Source of the DNA: Notolepis coatsorum
Lineage: Eukaryota; Chordata; Actinopteri; Aulopiformes; Paralepididae
Direction of reading: 5' to 3'
Assembly: GCA_963971535.1 (NCBI GenBank)
Contig: OZ020585.1
Location: 157,924,915-157,988,914 of the forward strand
Length of the DNA: 64,000 bases
Shown here: positions 20,286 to 30,812 of the stretch, piece after piece
How positions within the stretch are numbered: position 1 is the stretch's first letter
How the letters are laid out: each line of letters opens with the position of its first letter
Notes under the pieces: model-generated
Told to the model about the DNA's origin: nothing
The model's input: the letters and a program-made list of their open reading frames with translations, nothing else
Database searches by the model: none
Position numbers and translations under genes: made by a program

Positions 20286-20945
20286 AAACCAATAATATAC
20301 CAGTAAATTAGAAATAGTCTACTGTTATAACAATAAAGTAGTAGTAGTCTACTGTTATACCAGTAAAGTAGAAGTCATATACTGTTATACCAGTAAAGTA
20401 GAAATAGTCTACTGTTATACCGGTAAAGTAGTAGTCTACTGTTATACCAGTAAAGTAGAAGTTAGGGATGTCCCGATAGCATTTTTTTGCTCCCGATCCG
20501 ATTCCGATCATGTGATATTGAGTATCTGCCGATACTGATTTTTCCCGATCCGAACTTTCGGCAATGCATTAAGAAAAAAAAATAAATAATGCAAGTTGAC
20601 CCTCAAAGTGTTTTATTTTTATTTATATCCATTATATCCAACATGGATATGGCTTTTTTAACAGTATATCCATTATATCCAACATGTATAGGCTATAGCT
20701 TCTTTTTTTCACTTGCAGCATTGGATCAAAATTTAAAAAAAAATTAAAATAAAGCTTATCAGTGGTGCACCAAAGAAATGAAAGAATTAAAAACTCCAGA
20801 TTTTTTCCCCCCGATTCCGATCTTCTGAAAATCATGTGATCGGCCCCGATCTCCGATCACGTGATTGGATCGGGACATCCCTAGTAGAAACCGTCTACTG
20901 TTATACCAGTAAAGTGGAAGTAATCTACTGTTATATCTACAATTT
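20286..20945. repeat. Minisatellite, about 30-bp unit, split by a MITE
   Basis: About six diverged copies of a unit containing CTACTGTTATACCAGTAAAG lie before 20462 and two more after 20884. The array begins directly at the end of the LTR fragment. Confidence 0.75.
20463..20883. mobile_element. hAT MITE inserted in the minisatellite
   Basis: Inverted ends TAGGGATGTCCCGAT and ATCGGGACATCCCTA, with flanks GTAGAAGT and GTAGAAAC matching at six of eight positions, consistent with a diverged 8-bp hAT target duplication. The interior is AT-rich and has no transposase. Confidence 0.7.
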
Positions 20946-21507
20946 AACTTAAAACTCCCATATTTGGAAATACTTTTTCAGTGCTTGTGCACATATTCAT
21001 ATTGTGTTCATATATTTAATATTTTAAGCATTTTATGAACAAACTAAATTCATTCGATTGGACATTTGATTAATCATATCAAGCGGAGAACGGAGCAATC
21101 TAACAACCCTCGGCACCGGGCTGTTTCTCCCCTCCCCTTTACTAGAGACGAAAAAGTAACCCTAGCGCCCCCTACTGGTTGATACCGTTCATACGGCAAC
21201 TACCCAGAAACCTTGCGGCAAGGGTAGACGGACACGGCTGCTACATCTGTACATTTGCTGTCTCTGATGGGCCTGGGCCTACTAACACTCAACCTGGGAA
21301 AGTCGCATTTTGGACTCTGCTCGCATTCAGAAACTGTGCCTTTAAACGAGCCGTTTGTACCTCTGTCCTTATGATGTCACAGGAAAAAGCTCAATGTAGT
21401 GTGGGGCCCTTGACTCGTGTGACAAATGTGTGTGTACAAAAAGGCGGCTTGCTCGTGTACAAAAAGGTTGCTTGCTTATCTTTTCTACTTTTTTTTTTTT
21501 TTTTTAC
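20946..21507. other. Unassigned intergenic sequence
   Basis: No gene or known element recognised. The segment is AT-rich until about 21060, then more GC-rich with no convincing ORF, and ends in a T run. Confidence 0.4.
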
Positions 21508-21931
21508 TTAAAGGGGAACTATTTTACTATTTCTTTCACTATTTGGGCACTTTTACACAATTCCTGTGAGTCTATGGAACACCTCTGTAATATTTTTTAT
21601 TTTTTTATTCATTGTTTTGTATTTCTAATCAAGTTCTCAAAACAGCATTTTTCTACCTCAAGATCTCGAGCCGTTTTGAGCCTGGGCTCCAACCACTGTT
21701 TGCAGCTCATCGTGTACCTCGCCATTATCATGCAGCGGTGTCTCTCTGACATCACAAATCATCACATTTTCAGATGACTCAGTTCAGTGAGGGTGAATAT
21801 TGTGAGAGGAGAATTGGAAGAATGCGCCAATATGAGAATTAGAGACATAGATCATATTAATATAAGTTCACATAGCTAGGAAACAATGCTAAACACTCAA
21901 AAAGGCCATTTATAAGATAGTTCCCCTTTAA
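21508..21931. mobile_element. Kolobok-like MITE with TTAA target site
   Basis: Perfect 11-bp inverted repeats AGGGGAACTAT...ATAGTTCCCCT sit directly inside TTAA at 21508-21511 and 21928-21931. TTAA duplication fits Kolobok or piggyBac; termini starting AGGGG favour Kolobok. It is non-coding. Confidence 0.6.
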
Positions 21932-22100
21932 AATATCTTTCTGACATTAAAGTGGAGATGAAGCATAGCGATAAATACATATTCATAGCATCACATTAGT
22001 ATTTAGATAAGCCACAGAAAAAATCACGTTATAAAAATAAGCAGTTTCTAAGAAAAAACTATTTGTTATGTGCATTTTTTAAGCATTTATCATTATGGGC

Positions 22101-22124
22101 GCGGCCATTTTGTTGCTGACGTCA
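22101..22124 (+). promoter_or_regulatory. YY1-like and CRE motifs ahead of the THAP relic
   Basis: GCGGCCATTTTG (YY1-type core) is followed by a perfect CRE, TGACGTCA, at 22117-22124, about 70 bp before the THAP ATG. Promoter role is inferred from motifs and position only. Confidence 0.35.
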
Positions 22125-22191
22125 TGGGGCTGGTTTGGTGTATACACTGCTGGTTAGCTGCCTATAGTGAATGGGTCAGTCAGTAAATAAA

Positions 22192-22500
22192 ATGTTGCCT
22201 ACAAAACAACGGGACCGCGGTGGTTCTGTTTGTATTGCTCCTGGCTGTTCAAACTAATTTTACCGTGTGAAAGAGAGGAAAGTTGGTTAATTTCCACAAA
22301 CTACCAGTGAAAAAAACAGTGTTGTTGGCACGTTGGCTCAGGCTGGCTGCACTCAGGCGGCGCGACCAGCCTGTTGGACAGGGAAGGAGGATCTGCAGCG
22401 AACACTTCATTGCCTCGGATTATGTTGTTGGGGTGGGATGTTTGTCCAGAAGACCACTAATCAGCTGAAGCCGGACGCGGTTCCCTCGGTCTTCGACAGA
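22192..22500 (+). pseudogene. THAP-domain (C2CH) relic
   Basis: ATG at 22192 leads to CIAPGCSN, the first two cysteines of a THAP DNA-binding domain. A TAA and a one-base shift follow, then FHKLPVKK, the conserved Trp in LARWLRL, RICSEHF (Cys and His ligands), and, after another shift near 22460, KPDAVPSVF, the AVPTIF-type box that closes the domain. All THAP landmarks are present but in three frames. THAP domains occur in host THAP proteins and in P-element and Kolobok transposases. A Kolobok-like MITE lies immediately upstream, which makes a transposase origin plausible but unproven. Confidence 0.65.
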
Positions 22501-22593
22501 CAGACCGGCCCAGGCAGTTCAGCGCCGCGGAGCATTCAGCCTGCTGGCTACCTAGATCCACTTCAACCAGCGTCGCGGAGCATTCAGCCTGCT

Positions 22594-22850
22594 GGCTACA
22601 CAGCTTGTCGGTGTGCTAATAGCCTCGGCAAGCTAACGGTAGCTGGCTACACAGCTTGTCGGTGTGCTAATAGCCTCGGCAAGCTAACGGTAGCTGGCTA
22701 CACAGCTTGTCGGTGTGCTAATAGCCTCGGCAAGCTAACGGTAGCTGGCTACACAGCTTGTCGGTGTGCTAATAGCCTCGGCAAGCTAACGGTAGCTAGC
22801 TCCAGCAGCTTGTCGGTGTGCTAATAGCCTCGGCAAGCTAACGGTAGCTG
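22594..22850 (+). repeat. 51-bp minisatellite (five copies)
   Basis: Unit starts GGCTACACAGCTTGTCGGTG. Spacing is exactly 51 bp, so each unit adds 17 codons without shifting frame, and the THAP-relic frame stays open through the array. Four copies are near identical; the last is partial and diverged at its start. Confidence 0.9.
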
Positions 22851-22869
22851 CCAGCAGGCTGAATACATA

Positions 22870-22978
22870 CCTGCATATATCGGTATCGGTTGATATCGGT
22901 TGATATCGGTATCGGAAATTAAGAGTTGGACAATATCGGAATATCGGTATCGGTAAAAAAGCCAATATCGAGCATCCC
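22870..22978. repeat. hAT MITE one-sided remnant
   Basis: Repeats of ATATCGGTATCGG end in AATATCGAGCATCCCTA, the inverted TAGGGATGCTCGATATT terminus of a common fish MITE. The opposite end is missing. Confidence 0.45.
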
Positions 22979-23076
22979 TAATTGAAATCTACGCTAATTG
23001 TACGTCATGACCAGCTAGTGTTTCAGTAAGTTGCATTTTGAGAAGTCACAACTTGATTTACAGACATGCGTTAGAC

Positions 23077-23645
23077 CAGTGTTTCTCAACTGGTGGGTTG
23101 TGACCCAAAAGTGGGTCGCGGGGCCATTTTGAGTGGGTCGCGGTTGTGTGTTAAAAAAAAATTAAAAATTAAATTTTTAATAGTTTTTTTTGCACTACCT
23201 ATCTTTGTGAAAGTGGCTTCCCAGCTCTGGTCCAGCTGAAGACAAAGCAGAGGAACAGATTGGACATTGAGCATGACCTCACAGTTGCTTTGTCTACCAT
23301 CACCCCAGACTTTGAGACTCTTGTCAGGAGCAAACAACATCCTTTTGTTGCAACCCCAGTTATCCCATTAGTTCCCCCAAACTTAGGTCTGTTATGTTAA
23401 GCTAAGAAATCTGCTAAGAAGCATATATTATTTATTATTATTTTATTTCATTGGGTTTTTAGCCCTAGTTGCACTTTTGTTGCACTTTTTTGTGTTTATT
23501 TCATGTTTTTAACAGTGCATGAAAGATTGTGTATTACTGTAAAAAAAACTTTTTAAATAAATCATAGTGGTTAAAAAATTTGGGTCGTGACTTAATGACT
23601 AAGGAAAATGTTGGGTCCCGAGGCTAGACCAGTTGAGAACCACTG
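23077..23645 (+). mobile_element. Short hAT element with a ZBED5/SCAND3-like transposase fragment
   Basis: Termini CAGTGTTTCTCAACTGGT and (inverted) CAGTGGTTCTCAACTGG are flanked by CGTTAGAC and CATTAGAC, a 7-of-8 target duplication. A C-terminal transposase fragment on plus (LKTKQRNRLDIEHDLTVALS, about 23230-23340) matches the end of ZBED5/SCAND3-type hAT proteins. An internally deleted, non-autonomous copy. Confidence 0.8.
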
Positions 23646-23653
23646 CATTAGAC

Positions 23654-24165
23654 TATAGGTTATTTTTTTTATCCTTTATCCTATATTTAACCAGGGTAAT
23701 TGTGGTGGAAAATATAGCCAAAGCTAATAACTTACTGTAGCAGGGTGGATTATCCCTGCTTTATGGGAGTGGATGTACACGGCGTGCGCGCGTGCGCGCC
23801 TACAACTCGGCGACCCAGGTTCCTGACGAGAAGGGAAAGTATTTTTTATTTTTATTTTTAATTTTATTTCCGTTTTTTTTTTTTTTTTTTTTATATATAT
23901 ATACTTACAGTTCGAGGGTTGAAGAACATATTTAGTATAACAGCGAACATATATAATAACTCTAATTGTGTTTAAATTGTGTTTAAAAATGGCTCCTTGA
24001 GACATACTCTGATCGTCTCTCACGAAGCTCTGGGGGCAGTTCCCTCGGGCTGTCCTATTTTTGCATGTGAAAGGCTGCTGTTAATGTGAGGTACGCCCCC
24101 ACACTGTCTGGTGTTTATAATTCACAGCACCTGTAGCCCACAACACTTGTTTGCTGCTTAGATAA
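23654..24165. other. Unassigned sequence before a small ORF
   Basis: Contains a CG-rich GCGTGCGCGCGTGCGC patch near 23780 and a T run with TA repeats near 23870-23905. No gene recognised. Confidence 0.4.
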
Positions 24166-24172
24166 CATCGAC

Positions 24173-24385
24173 ATGGCCGCACAAAGATTATCAGTTGCTC
24201 TTAATAGAGGAAGAGATGGAATGAGTATAGACTCCTCTGCGTTAATGAGTGACCACATCACGGACTACTTCGGTGACAACAGAGGAACTCAGAAAGATAC
24301 ACGCTTTCCACTGCAAGTGCCAGGCGCGCCGAAAGGAAAATTCAGAACGATCTGCCCTGTCTTGTTAAAAAAAAATGTCGGTTGA
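24173..24385 (+). CDS. Hypothetical short ORF, possibly a first exon
   Basis: A 70-codon ORF starting MAAQRLSVALNRGRDG, preceded by a TTTATAAT motif 60 bp upstream and a reasonable ATG context (GACATGG). It resembles a first coding exon, but I do not recognise it and no downstream exon was found. It is followed within 40 bp by a minisatellite. It may be chance. Confidence 0.2.
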   Translation: MAAQRLSVALNRGRDGMSIDSSALMSDHITDYFGDNRGTQKDTRFPLQVPGAPKGKFRTICPVLLKKNVG

Positions 24386-24421
24386 GCTAATTTACCAAAA
24401 CCGATTGGACACCGCGTCGAC

Positions 24422-24935
24422 GTGTAGCAGGCTTGTAAGCTATTGTAGCAGGCTTGTAAGAGTTCTTGTAGGAGGCTTGTGGGAGGCTTGTAGGAGTTCT
24501 TGCAGGAGGCTTGTAGAAGTTCTTGTAGGAGGCTTGTAGGAGTTCTTGTAGAAGGCTTGTAGGAGTTCTTGTAGGAGGCATGTAGGAGTTCTTGTAGGAG
24601 GCTTGTAGGGTTCTTGTAGGAGGCTTGTAGGAGTTATTGTAGCAGGCTTGTAGGAGGCTTGTAGGAGTTGTTGTAGGAGTTCTTGTAGCAGGCCTGTAGG
24701 AGTTCTTGCAGGAGGCTTGTAGAAGGCTTGTAACAGGCTTGTAACAGGCTTGTATGAGTTCTTGTAGGAGGCTTGTAGGAGTTATTGCAGGAGGCTTGTA
24801 GAAGGCTTGTAACAGGCTTGTAACAGGCTTGTAGCAGGCTTGTAGGAGTTCTTGTAGGAGGCTTGTAGGAGTTATTGTAGGAGGCTTGTAGACGGCTTGT
24901 AACAGACTTGTAGGAGGCTTGTAGCAGGCTTGTAG
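24422..24935. repeat. Minisatellite of the GGCTTGTAGGAGTT type, copy 2 of 3 (largest)
   Basis: About 510 bp of 23-bp and 11-bp GGCTTGTAGGAGTTCTTGTA-like units. The 190-codon minus-strand ORF of Leu-Gln-Ala-Cys-Tyr-Lys-Pro repeats is the translated array. Confidence 0.9.
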
Positions 24936-26427
24936 AATATCTGGATGGATAGGTAGCACAAATATGTTTTATTCTTATTTTGGGTGAACTGCACCTTTAA
25001 CCGTCTCATGCATATTAGCCATGAGATGAAGACAGACCTGCTAATTCTTCCAATATACTGGAATAAACCAAAACACGCCTCTCTACCAAACCCGTTCCCC
25101 TGCCTACACGAGATGGGAAGTGCAGCGATGATCACATGCGATCTGTGTCCGCCTGTACCGAGCCCACCAATACTGCTGACGTGCCCCTGAGCAAGGACAC
25201 CCAAACCCTTCTCCAAGGACGGGGGCTGAAAATGAGCTATATATGACAATATGAATAAACAGATAAATAATTAAATAAAATCTAAATCTCAGACACAAAT
25301 CTTTTATTCTGCTGATCTTTTCTTTCTTTTCAAAGCATTAAAAGGCAGAGTACAGGGTTCATATGACTTACTCCTACTATTGTCTCATGGTTGATTTCCT
25401 CTCATCGACTGTGTAACACTACGCTCCATTTCATTAAACAGACAAAACAACCAAGCGTGAAAAAGCAACCACTTTCTCTCCGGCATTTCCATTGTTTTTT
25501 GACGTTGTAGAATCTCTTTTTTAAGGATATAAGGGAGAGAAAAACCGCCAGACTCCATTGGTGCGCTTCAATGAGACTTTATTGAATATACACCGAAAAT
25601 CATCTTTAACAAATGATGAGACACTTGAAAGGTGGAACCTCTCTTGAGTTGTCTGCTGTCAAAAAGGTCTCCTTTTTATACCAGTGAGCCAGCGCTACTT
25701 AAAACAAACCAGCCCCTACAGTCATAACGATAATGGCCATTCAGTCCCTTTGTCCTTTCTCTCTGAATTCCTTATGATAGATACAGATCAATAAAACACT
25801 TATCCTTAAAACACTTAGCCTTGGGTGAACTCTAAAAGCTAGGAACGTAAACAAAAGGTTATCTGAGGTTATCACTACCCCAGCAGCTGTTCAGCTGCAA
25901 TGGGACAAACACACAGCCTTTTGATTTATATAAAAATATACCACAATGTCACCCTTCATGTTTGCCGACACTTGCAGTGATTCTGTGGGACAAGGTGTGT
26001 GACGCTATAAGCTCCTCTGTGCCATCACCCTGAGTCTCCTTAAAGGATTTATACAGATACTGTACATCCAGGCAGAGGCGGCTTCATCGTGCTGCTCGAT
26101 CCCAGACAGGGCTCAACCTGCTCCTTCCCTTCAACATAAACCCCCTCTTTTTGTAAATCTCCGGATAGATGGGAATATTAGAGGCGCTGGTGGCGTTATC
26201 CTCTGAAGTCATGAGGACGAGGGGTGTAAATCCTTTTAATGCACCTTAAATCAGCACGTATACCTCCCCAGAGCCGGTCTCGCTTTATCGCGAAAGAGCT
26301 CTCGGCGCTCTCGGCGCTCGTCTCCGCCTCTGTCCTCTGAGGACCACGCAGTGTCTTCTGAGGAGAGATCTTTTTACCCTTACGCGACAGAAACCGTCTC
26401 AGAAATGGGAAGTTCAATATTGCGACT
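24936..26427. other. Unassigned intergenic sequence
   Basis: No gene recognised on either strand; only short, non-conserved ORFs. A TGCCCCTGAGCAAGGAC segment near 25180 echoes the repeat at 50110-50330, suggesting a diverged element end. Several polyadenylation-like AATAAA motifs lie between 25250 and 25310. Confidence 0.4.
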
Positions 26428-26514
26428 ACACAGTAAATTTCGCAGAGTAAATTTTACTCAAACTGAGTACATTGTACATTTTGAGTAAAATTTACTCTGC
26501 GAAATGTACTGTGT
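26428..26514. repeat. Foldback: inverted repeat with about 35-bp arms
   Basis: TTCGCAGAGTAAATTTTACT and its reverse complement AGTAAAATTTACTCTGCGAA sit in arms about 35 bp long around a 15-bp spacer. This probably represents two MITE termini brought together by loss of the interior. Confidence 0.8.
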
Positions 26515-26935
<421 letters not shown>

Positions 26936-27172
26936 GATTTGATCTTTATTTGATTTGATCTTTATTTGATTTGATCTTTATTTATCTCGAACAACCATAA
27001 ACACACACACTTGAAATAAAGATAAATAAAAAATACAAATACAAATACAAATACAAATAAAATAAAATATATCTTCCTAGACATGGAAGCAATTGTCAAC
27101 ACATTTGTTCGAGAAGGGACAGAAAGAAGCAAAGCTTATCTGGTCCTGCCCCTTCCTTACAATATCATATTA
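26936..27172 (-). mobile_element. LINE 3' end with repeated GATCTTTATTT tail
   Basis: Three copies of TTGATTTGATCTTTATT are followed by antisense LINE 3' UTR sequence (GTTCGAGAAGGGACAGAAAG). No coding part is retained. Confidence 0.55.
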
Positions 27173-27180
27173 ATATGTAA

Positions 27181-28533
27181 CAGGGGCGTATCTAGACCCA
27201 GCACTTCAGTAGGGCACAGAAGGGCACCAACAACTATGAAGCGCGAGCGCGCAGCTTGAGCGCGAAAAAAATTTGGCCGGTTTTGGCCGGTTTGTGGGCG
27301 AAAATGGGTGGATTTTGTAACTATTTTTTTTTAACTTTATTTCGGTTTTAGGGTTAGGTTAGGGTTATGTTATTTAATTATTTTGGGGAGCCAGCCCCCC
27401 AAACTCCTGAAATGCATAGAAATCTATGAAATAAATAAAACAATCTGACATTTATATTAAAAAGAGCTAGCCACCCAAACCCCTAAAATACATAGAAATC
27501 TATGCATTTTGGAACAGTTACTATATATATAGTCAATAAAGCATTTAGTCATACTTAAAGTTTAAAGTGCTTTACTTGCATTGAACATTGCATTGAACAT
27601 TGAACATTGAGGAGACATCATTAGAAAGCACAATGTATGTTTCCATAGTTACGCAGATGACACACAATTGTACATCTCCGCTGAACCAAATGATCACACA
27701 GCTATAAACTCCATTTCCGCCTGTCTCTTAGCAATAAACAAATGGATGACGAACAACTTCCTAAAATTAAATGAGGGCAAAACTGAAATCCTACTAGTCG
27801 GTCCTATAACAAAAAGAGAAATGTTACAGAGCAATATGGGGCAACTTACTCCTTGGATCAAACCCGAAGTTACAAGTAAGTAACCTACACTGGCTTCTGG
27901 TAACATTTAGAATTGATTTCAAGGTCCTCCTCCTTATATACAAAGTATAAACATTGTGATCATCTACTACTGGTCTATTGAAGGTTCCAAGCCACAGTCT
28001 AAAGAAAATCAGGGATGCAGCCTTTGCTAACTATGCACCAAAGTTATGGAACACACTACCTATGGACATTAGGGAAGCTAGATCTCTTAATATTTTCAGA
28101 AATAAGCTAAAAACGTACCTCTTCACCATAGCCTTCTAATACACCCCGCTGTTGATTGTACTGTAGCACTATTTTACTCTGGCCATTCTATTGCATAATT
28201 TTACTATCTATTCTACTATTCTATTATTGCACTGTATTATTGGTGTGCAAACCAGTCAACTTACAAAAAAGAGCCTGTTGGAGGATTTCAACAAGATAAA
28301 TGCAGTGCAAAATATTTCACTATAATATTTCAAAGCGAAGTAAAAAATATTATAATAATTATTTGATCATGTTAAATGATCATTTGATCATGTTAAAAAA
28401 GGGAAAATAAAAAAGCATTTGTAAAAAAAAAAAAAAAAAAAAACATTTTTATTTTATTTTTTTTCATCACTGGGGCACAGATGATCATCACTAGGGCACG
28501 TGCCCTAGTGATAGTGGTCTAAATACGCCGATG
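27181..28533. mobile_element. hAT element with 8-bp TSD ATATGTAA
   Basis: Ends are GGGCGTATCTAGACC and (inverted) CGGCGTATTTAGACC, and ATATGTAA repeats exactly at 27173-27180 and 28534-28541. The interior has no hAT transposase but carries a LINE fragment, so the element is non-autonomous and was itself a target. Confidence 0.75.
27625..28140 (+). pseudogene. LINE reverse transcriptase C-terminal fragment
   Basis: Begins with SYADDTQLYIS, the RT catalytic YADD box, then KWMTNNFLKLNEGKTEIL and, after a deletion and frameshifts, PKLWNTLPMDIREARS near the C-terminus. L2/CR1 or Rex1-like; 5'-truncated, internally deleted and inactive, lying within a hAT element. Confidence 0.7.
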
Positions 28534-28541
28534 ATATGTAA

Positions 28542-29075
28542 TAAGTTATCTATCAATATCAAAAGTAATATACCTATCCACTACAGCAAAAGATAAATAA
28601 GGACCGTCTCTGTGAGACAAGAAAAAGAGGGATTTGTTCATTCAAAGGTTAAGGACTAATTGGTGTTGTAGCGTAAATGTAAGGAAATAAAATCAAAGAA
28701 AGAGAAACCCTTGAAAGTTGTGGAAAGAATTATCTTCTTCTTCAGATTCTTCTCTGACAGGCCTGTGGTTCTAAACAGCCGGCACCGGTACCGACTCCTT
28801 TCCACCTCCTTCCCACATGAGTTCTATTGAATCCAAAATGGCCCTCGCTAAAATATCCACACCTCACTATATTTATTGTCCTGACAGACGGATACATTCC
28901 TGTACTCAACAACGGCGGTGGCTCCGGGTTGAAGATTCAAAGCTAAATATAGCGTGTTGACTGTAAGACGAGTGGCTGTTTGCATTACGTCTCCCACTGT
29001 CTGACGGACAGGTCTGACGGACACTTTGTGAATTTCAATTTCAAACCTATTCATTAAACTTGAAAGGCAACTGTG
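28542..29075. other. Unassigned sequence before the Gypsy element
   Basis: No gene or repeat recognised. It ends in CTGTG, the target site of the following Gypsy insertion. Confidence 0.45.
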
Positions 29076-29290
29076 TGTTACGTCTGGTACTCTAGCGAGT
29101 GCCAGCACTTTAACTAGTGTTCTAACTATTGCGACAGTGTCGTGTTATTCTGTTGAGTTTCACGTTACGGCATATGGCCGAACGTGACGTTGACGTTGAT
29201 GTTCTGGTGTACGTTAGAATGCATGTGTCTTCAGTTCAGTAAACACCGACATGCTGAAACTACGTGTTGTCTGATTCTTCCAACATAACA
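29076..29290 (+). repeat. Gypsy 5' LTR
   Basis: 215 bp, TG...CA ends, differing from the copy at 34171-34385 by three transitions. The GTGACGTTGACGTTGATG stretch contains CRE-half-site-like TGACG motifs. The ATG of gag lies 13 bp after the LTR. Confidence 0.9.
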
Positions 29291-29303
29291 TTGGCGACGA
29301 GAG

Positions 29304-29726
29304 ATGGCTGAATTATCTATCCCACCCCCTCCACCTTTCCTACCGCTGCCCGGAGAGCCGCCCGTCCCGTGGGCGCGTTGGATTTCCTCGTTCGAGACGT
29401 ATATCCTGGCTACCGGTTTGGACTTGTCCGCGGTGAGAAAACGTGCATTACTACAGCACTGTTTAGGCGTGGAGGGACAGCGTGTGTGTGAAATGCTCGG
29501 CACATTAGACAGTGACACATATACGTCGGTGGTGGCGCTCCTAAAGGGACATTTCGCCACTCCACAGACTGCACTCCTCCGTCGAGTTGTGTTCCGACGG
29601 AGACATCAACGTACTGGCGAGTCAATAACGCAGTACGTCGCGGACCTACGGGGCTTGGCTAGCTCATGCAAATTCGGGGCATTACAGGATGAAATGGTGA
29701 GAGACCAACTCATATTGAACACTGAC
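29304..29726 (+). pseudogene. Gypsy Gag N-terminal fragment
   Basis: Opens MAELSIPPPPPF, then WARWISSFETYILATG and the capsid-like ESITQYVADLRGLASSCKFG, ending RDQLILNTD where the nested LTR element starts. These are typical Ty3/Gypsy capsid landmarks. The nucleocapsid and everything up to integrase are missing; codons after 29726 belong to the nested LTR. Confidence 0.8.
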
Positions 29727-29941
29727 TGTTATGGATGTGTTAGCAGAGGGCCCAGGCGCAAACAGATACGAGGGAGAGGTAGAGGTAGATTGTCAAATAT
29801 GAGCACTGCTCCTTTAATTCGAGTCACTTGGAGCCAGGGGTGAAGTGTAACAAAACAGCTTTACTTCAAAAAGGAGCAGTAGCAACAAACAAGGATTCTC
29901 CAAAGGACAAAAACAAACTCAGCAAGGCTGGCAAGAAAATG

Positions 29942-30812
29942 ATTGCAAAACCTAACTACAAAATAAACACTAACCAAAAACATGAACTGTAAATGCAAAA
30001 ACAAGGAAAGTCACAAAACAAACACTAATACTTGGGAACACTTACTATGAGACAAAAACAGGATCACGGGAGACAGGGTGAGACAGAGAGCAGAGCAACA
30101 TCAAACAGGAATCTCAAACATGGAACCGAAACAATGAACCGACAACAAGAGTAGGGAACACACACCAGATATAGGGGAAACAATTAACACTAGAGAGACA
30201 GCAGGGCAATTAGCAAAATGAGACGCACATGAGGGAAACACAAGACCAAACACTCTGGGGAAATAAACAGGGAAGCACACAGAACTAACTACACAAGAAA
30301 AGACTGAACACTAGACAGAGTAAACATAACAACCATACAAGGAACTAATAAATAATTACAAAGGGAACGAGACTAAAGACAGAACACAGTTAAAACACAC
30401 AGGAGACAATAAAAACGCCAAGAGTACAAGAATGTCCAAAGGTGGGGGCTGGTGAAGAGTAGAGGAGAAAAGTCCTCGCAAGGGTGGGGGCTGTTGAGGA
30501 GAGGAGACAGCGAAAAAATGTCCAGGGACAGGCGAACCCTCACAGTACCCCCCCCCTCCAGGGACGGCATCCAGACGTCAAAAGGGACCGTCCGGGAACG
30601 GGCAGGACAGGGGCCGGGAGAACACAGGGAGACTCCGGGGAAAAAAGTCAGGACAGACAAGGCCGGGACGAGCGACACTGGGGCAGGGGAGCGGCGACAG
30701 AAACCCAGGAGGGGCACAGGAGAAACGGGGCAGAGGAACGGGGCCGGAGAGGGGAGAACGGGGCACGGGATCAGGAGGACCGGAGACGGGGACAGAGGCC
30801 AGGAGAGGGGGG
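29942..30812. other. 3' part of the nested element, non-coding
   Basis: Adenine-rich on plus to about 30420, then purine-rich to 30812. Overlapping ORFs on both strands are low-complexity. No RT or integrase motifs are visible. Confidence 0.5.

Noticed and set aside
22594-22850. CRISPR-like array
   Set aside because: Direct 51-bp units without variable spacers, in a eukaryotic context; a minisatellite.
24387-24959. 190-codon repeat protein on minus
   Set aside because: Open frame of a minisatellite; the same array elsewhere does not keep the frame.
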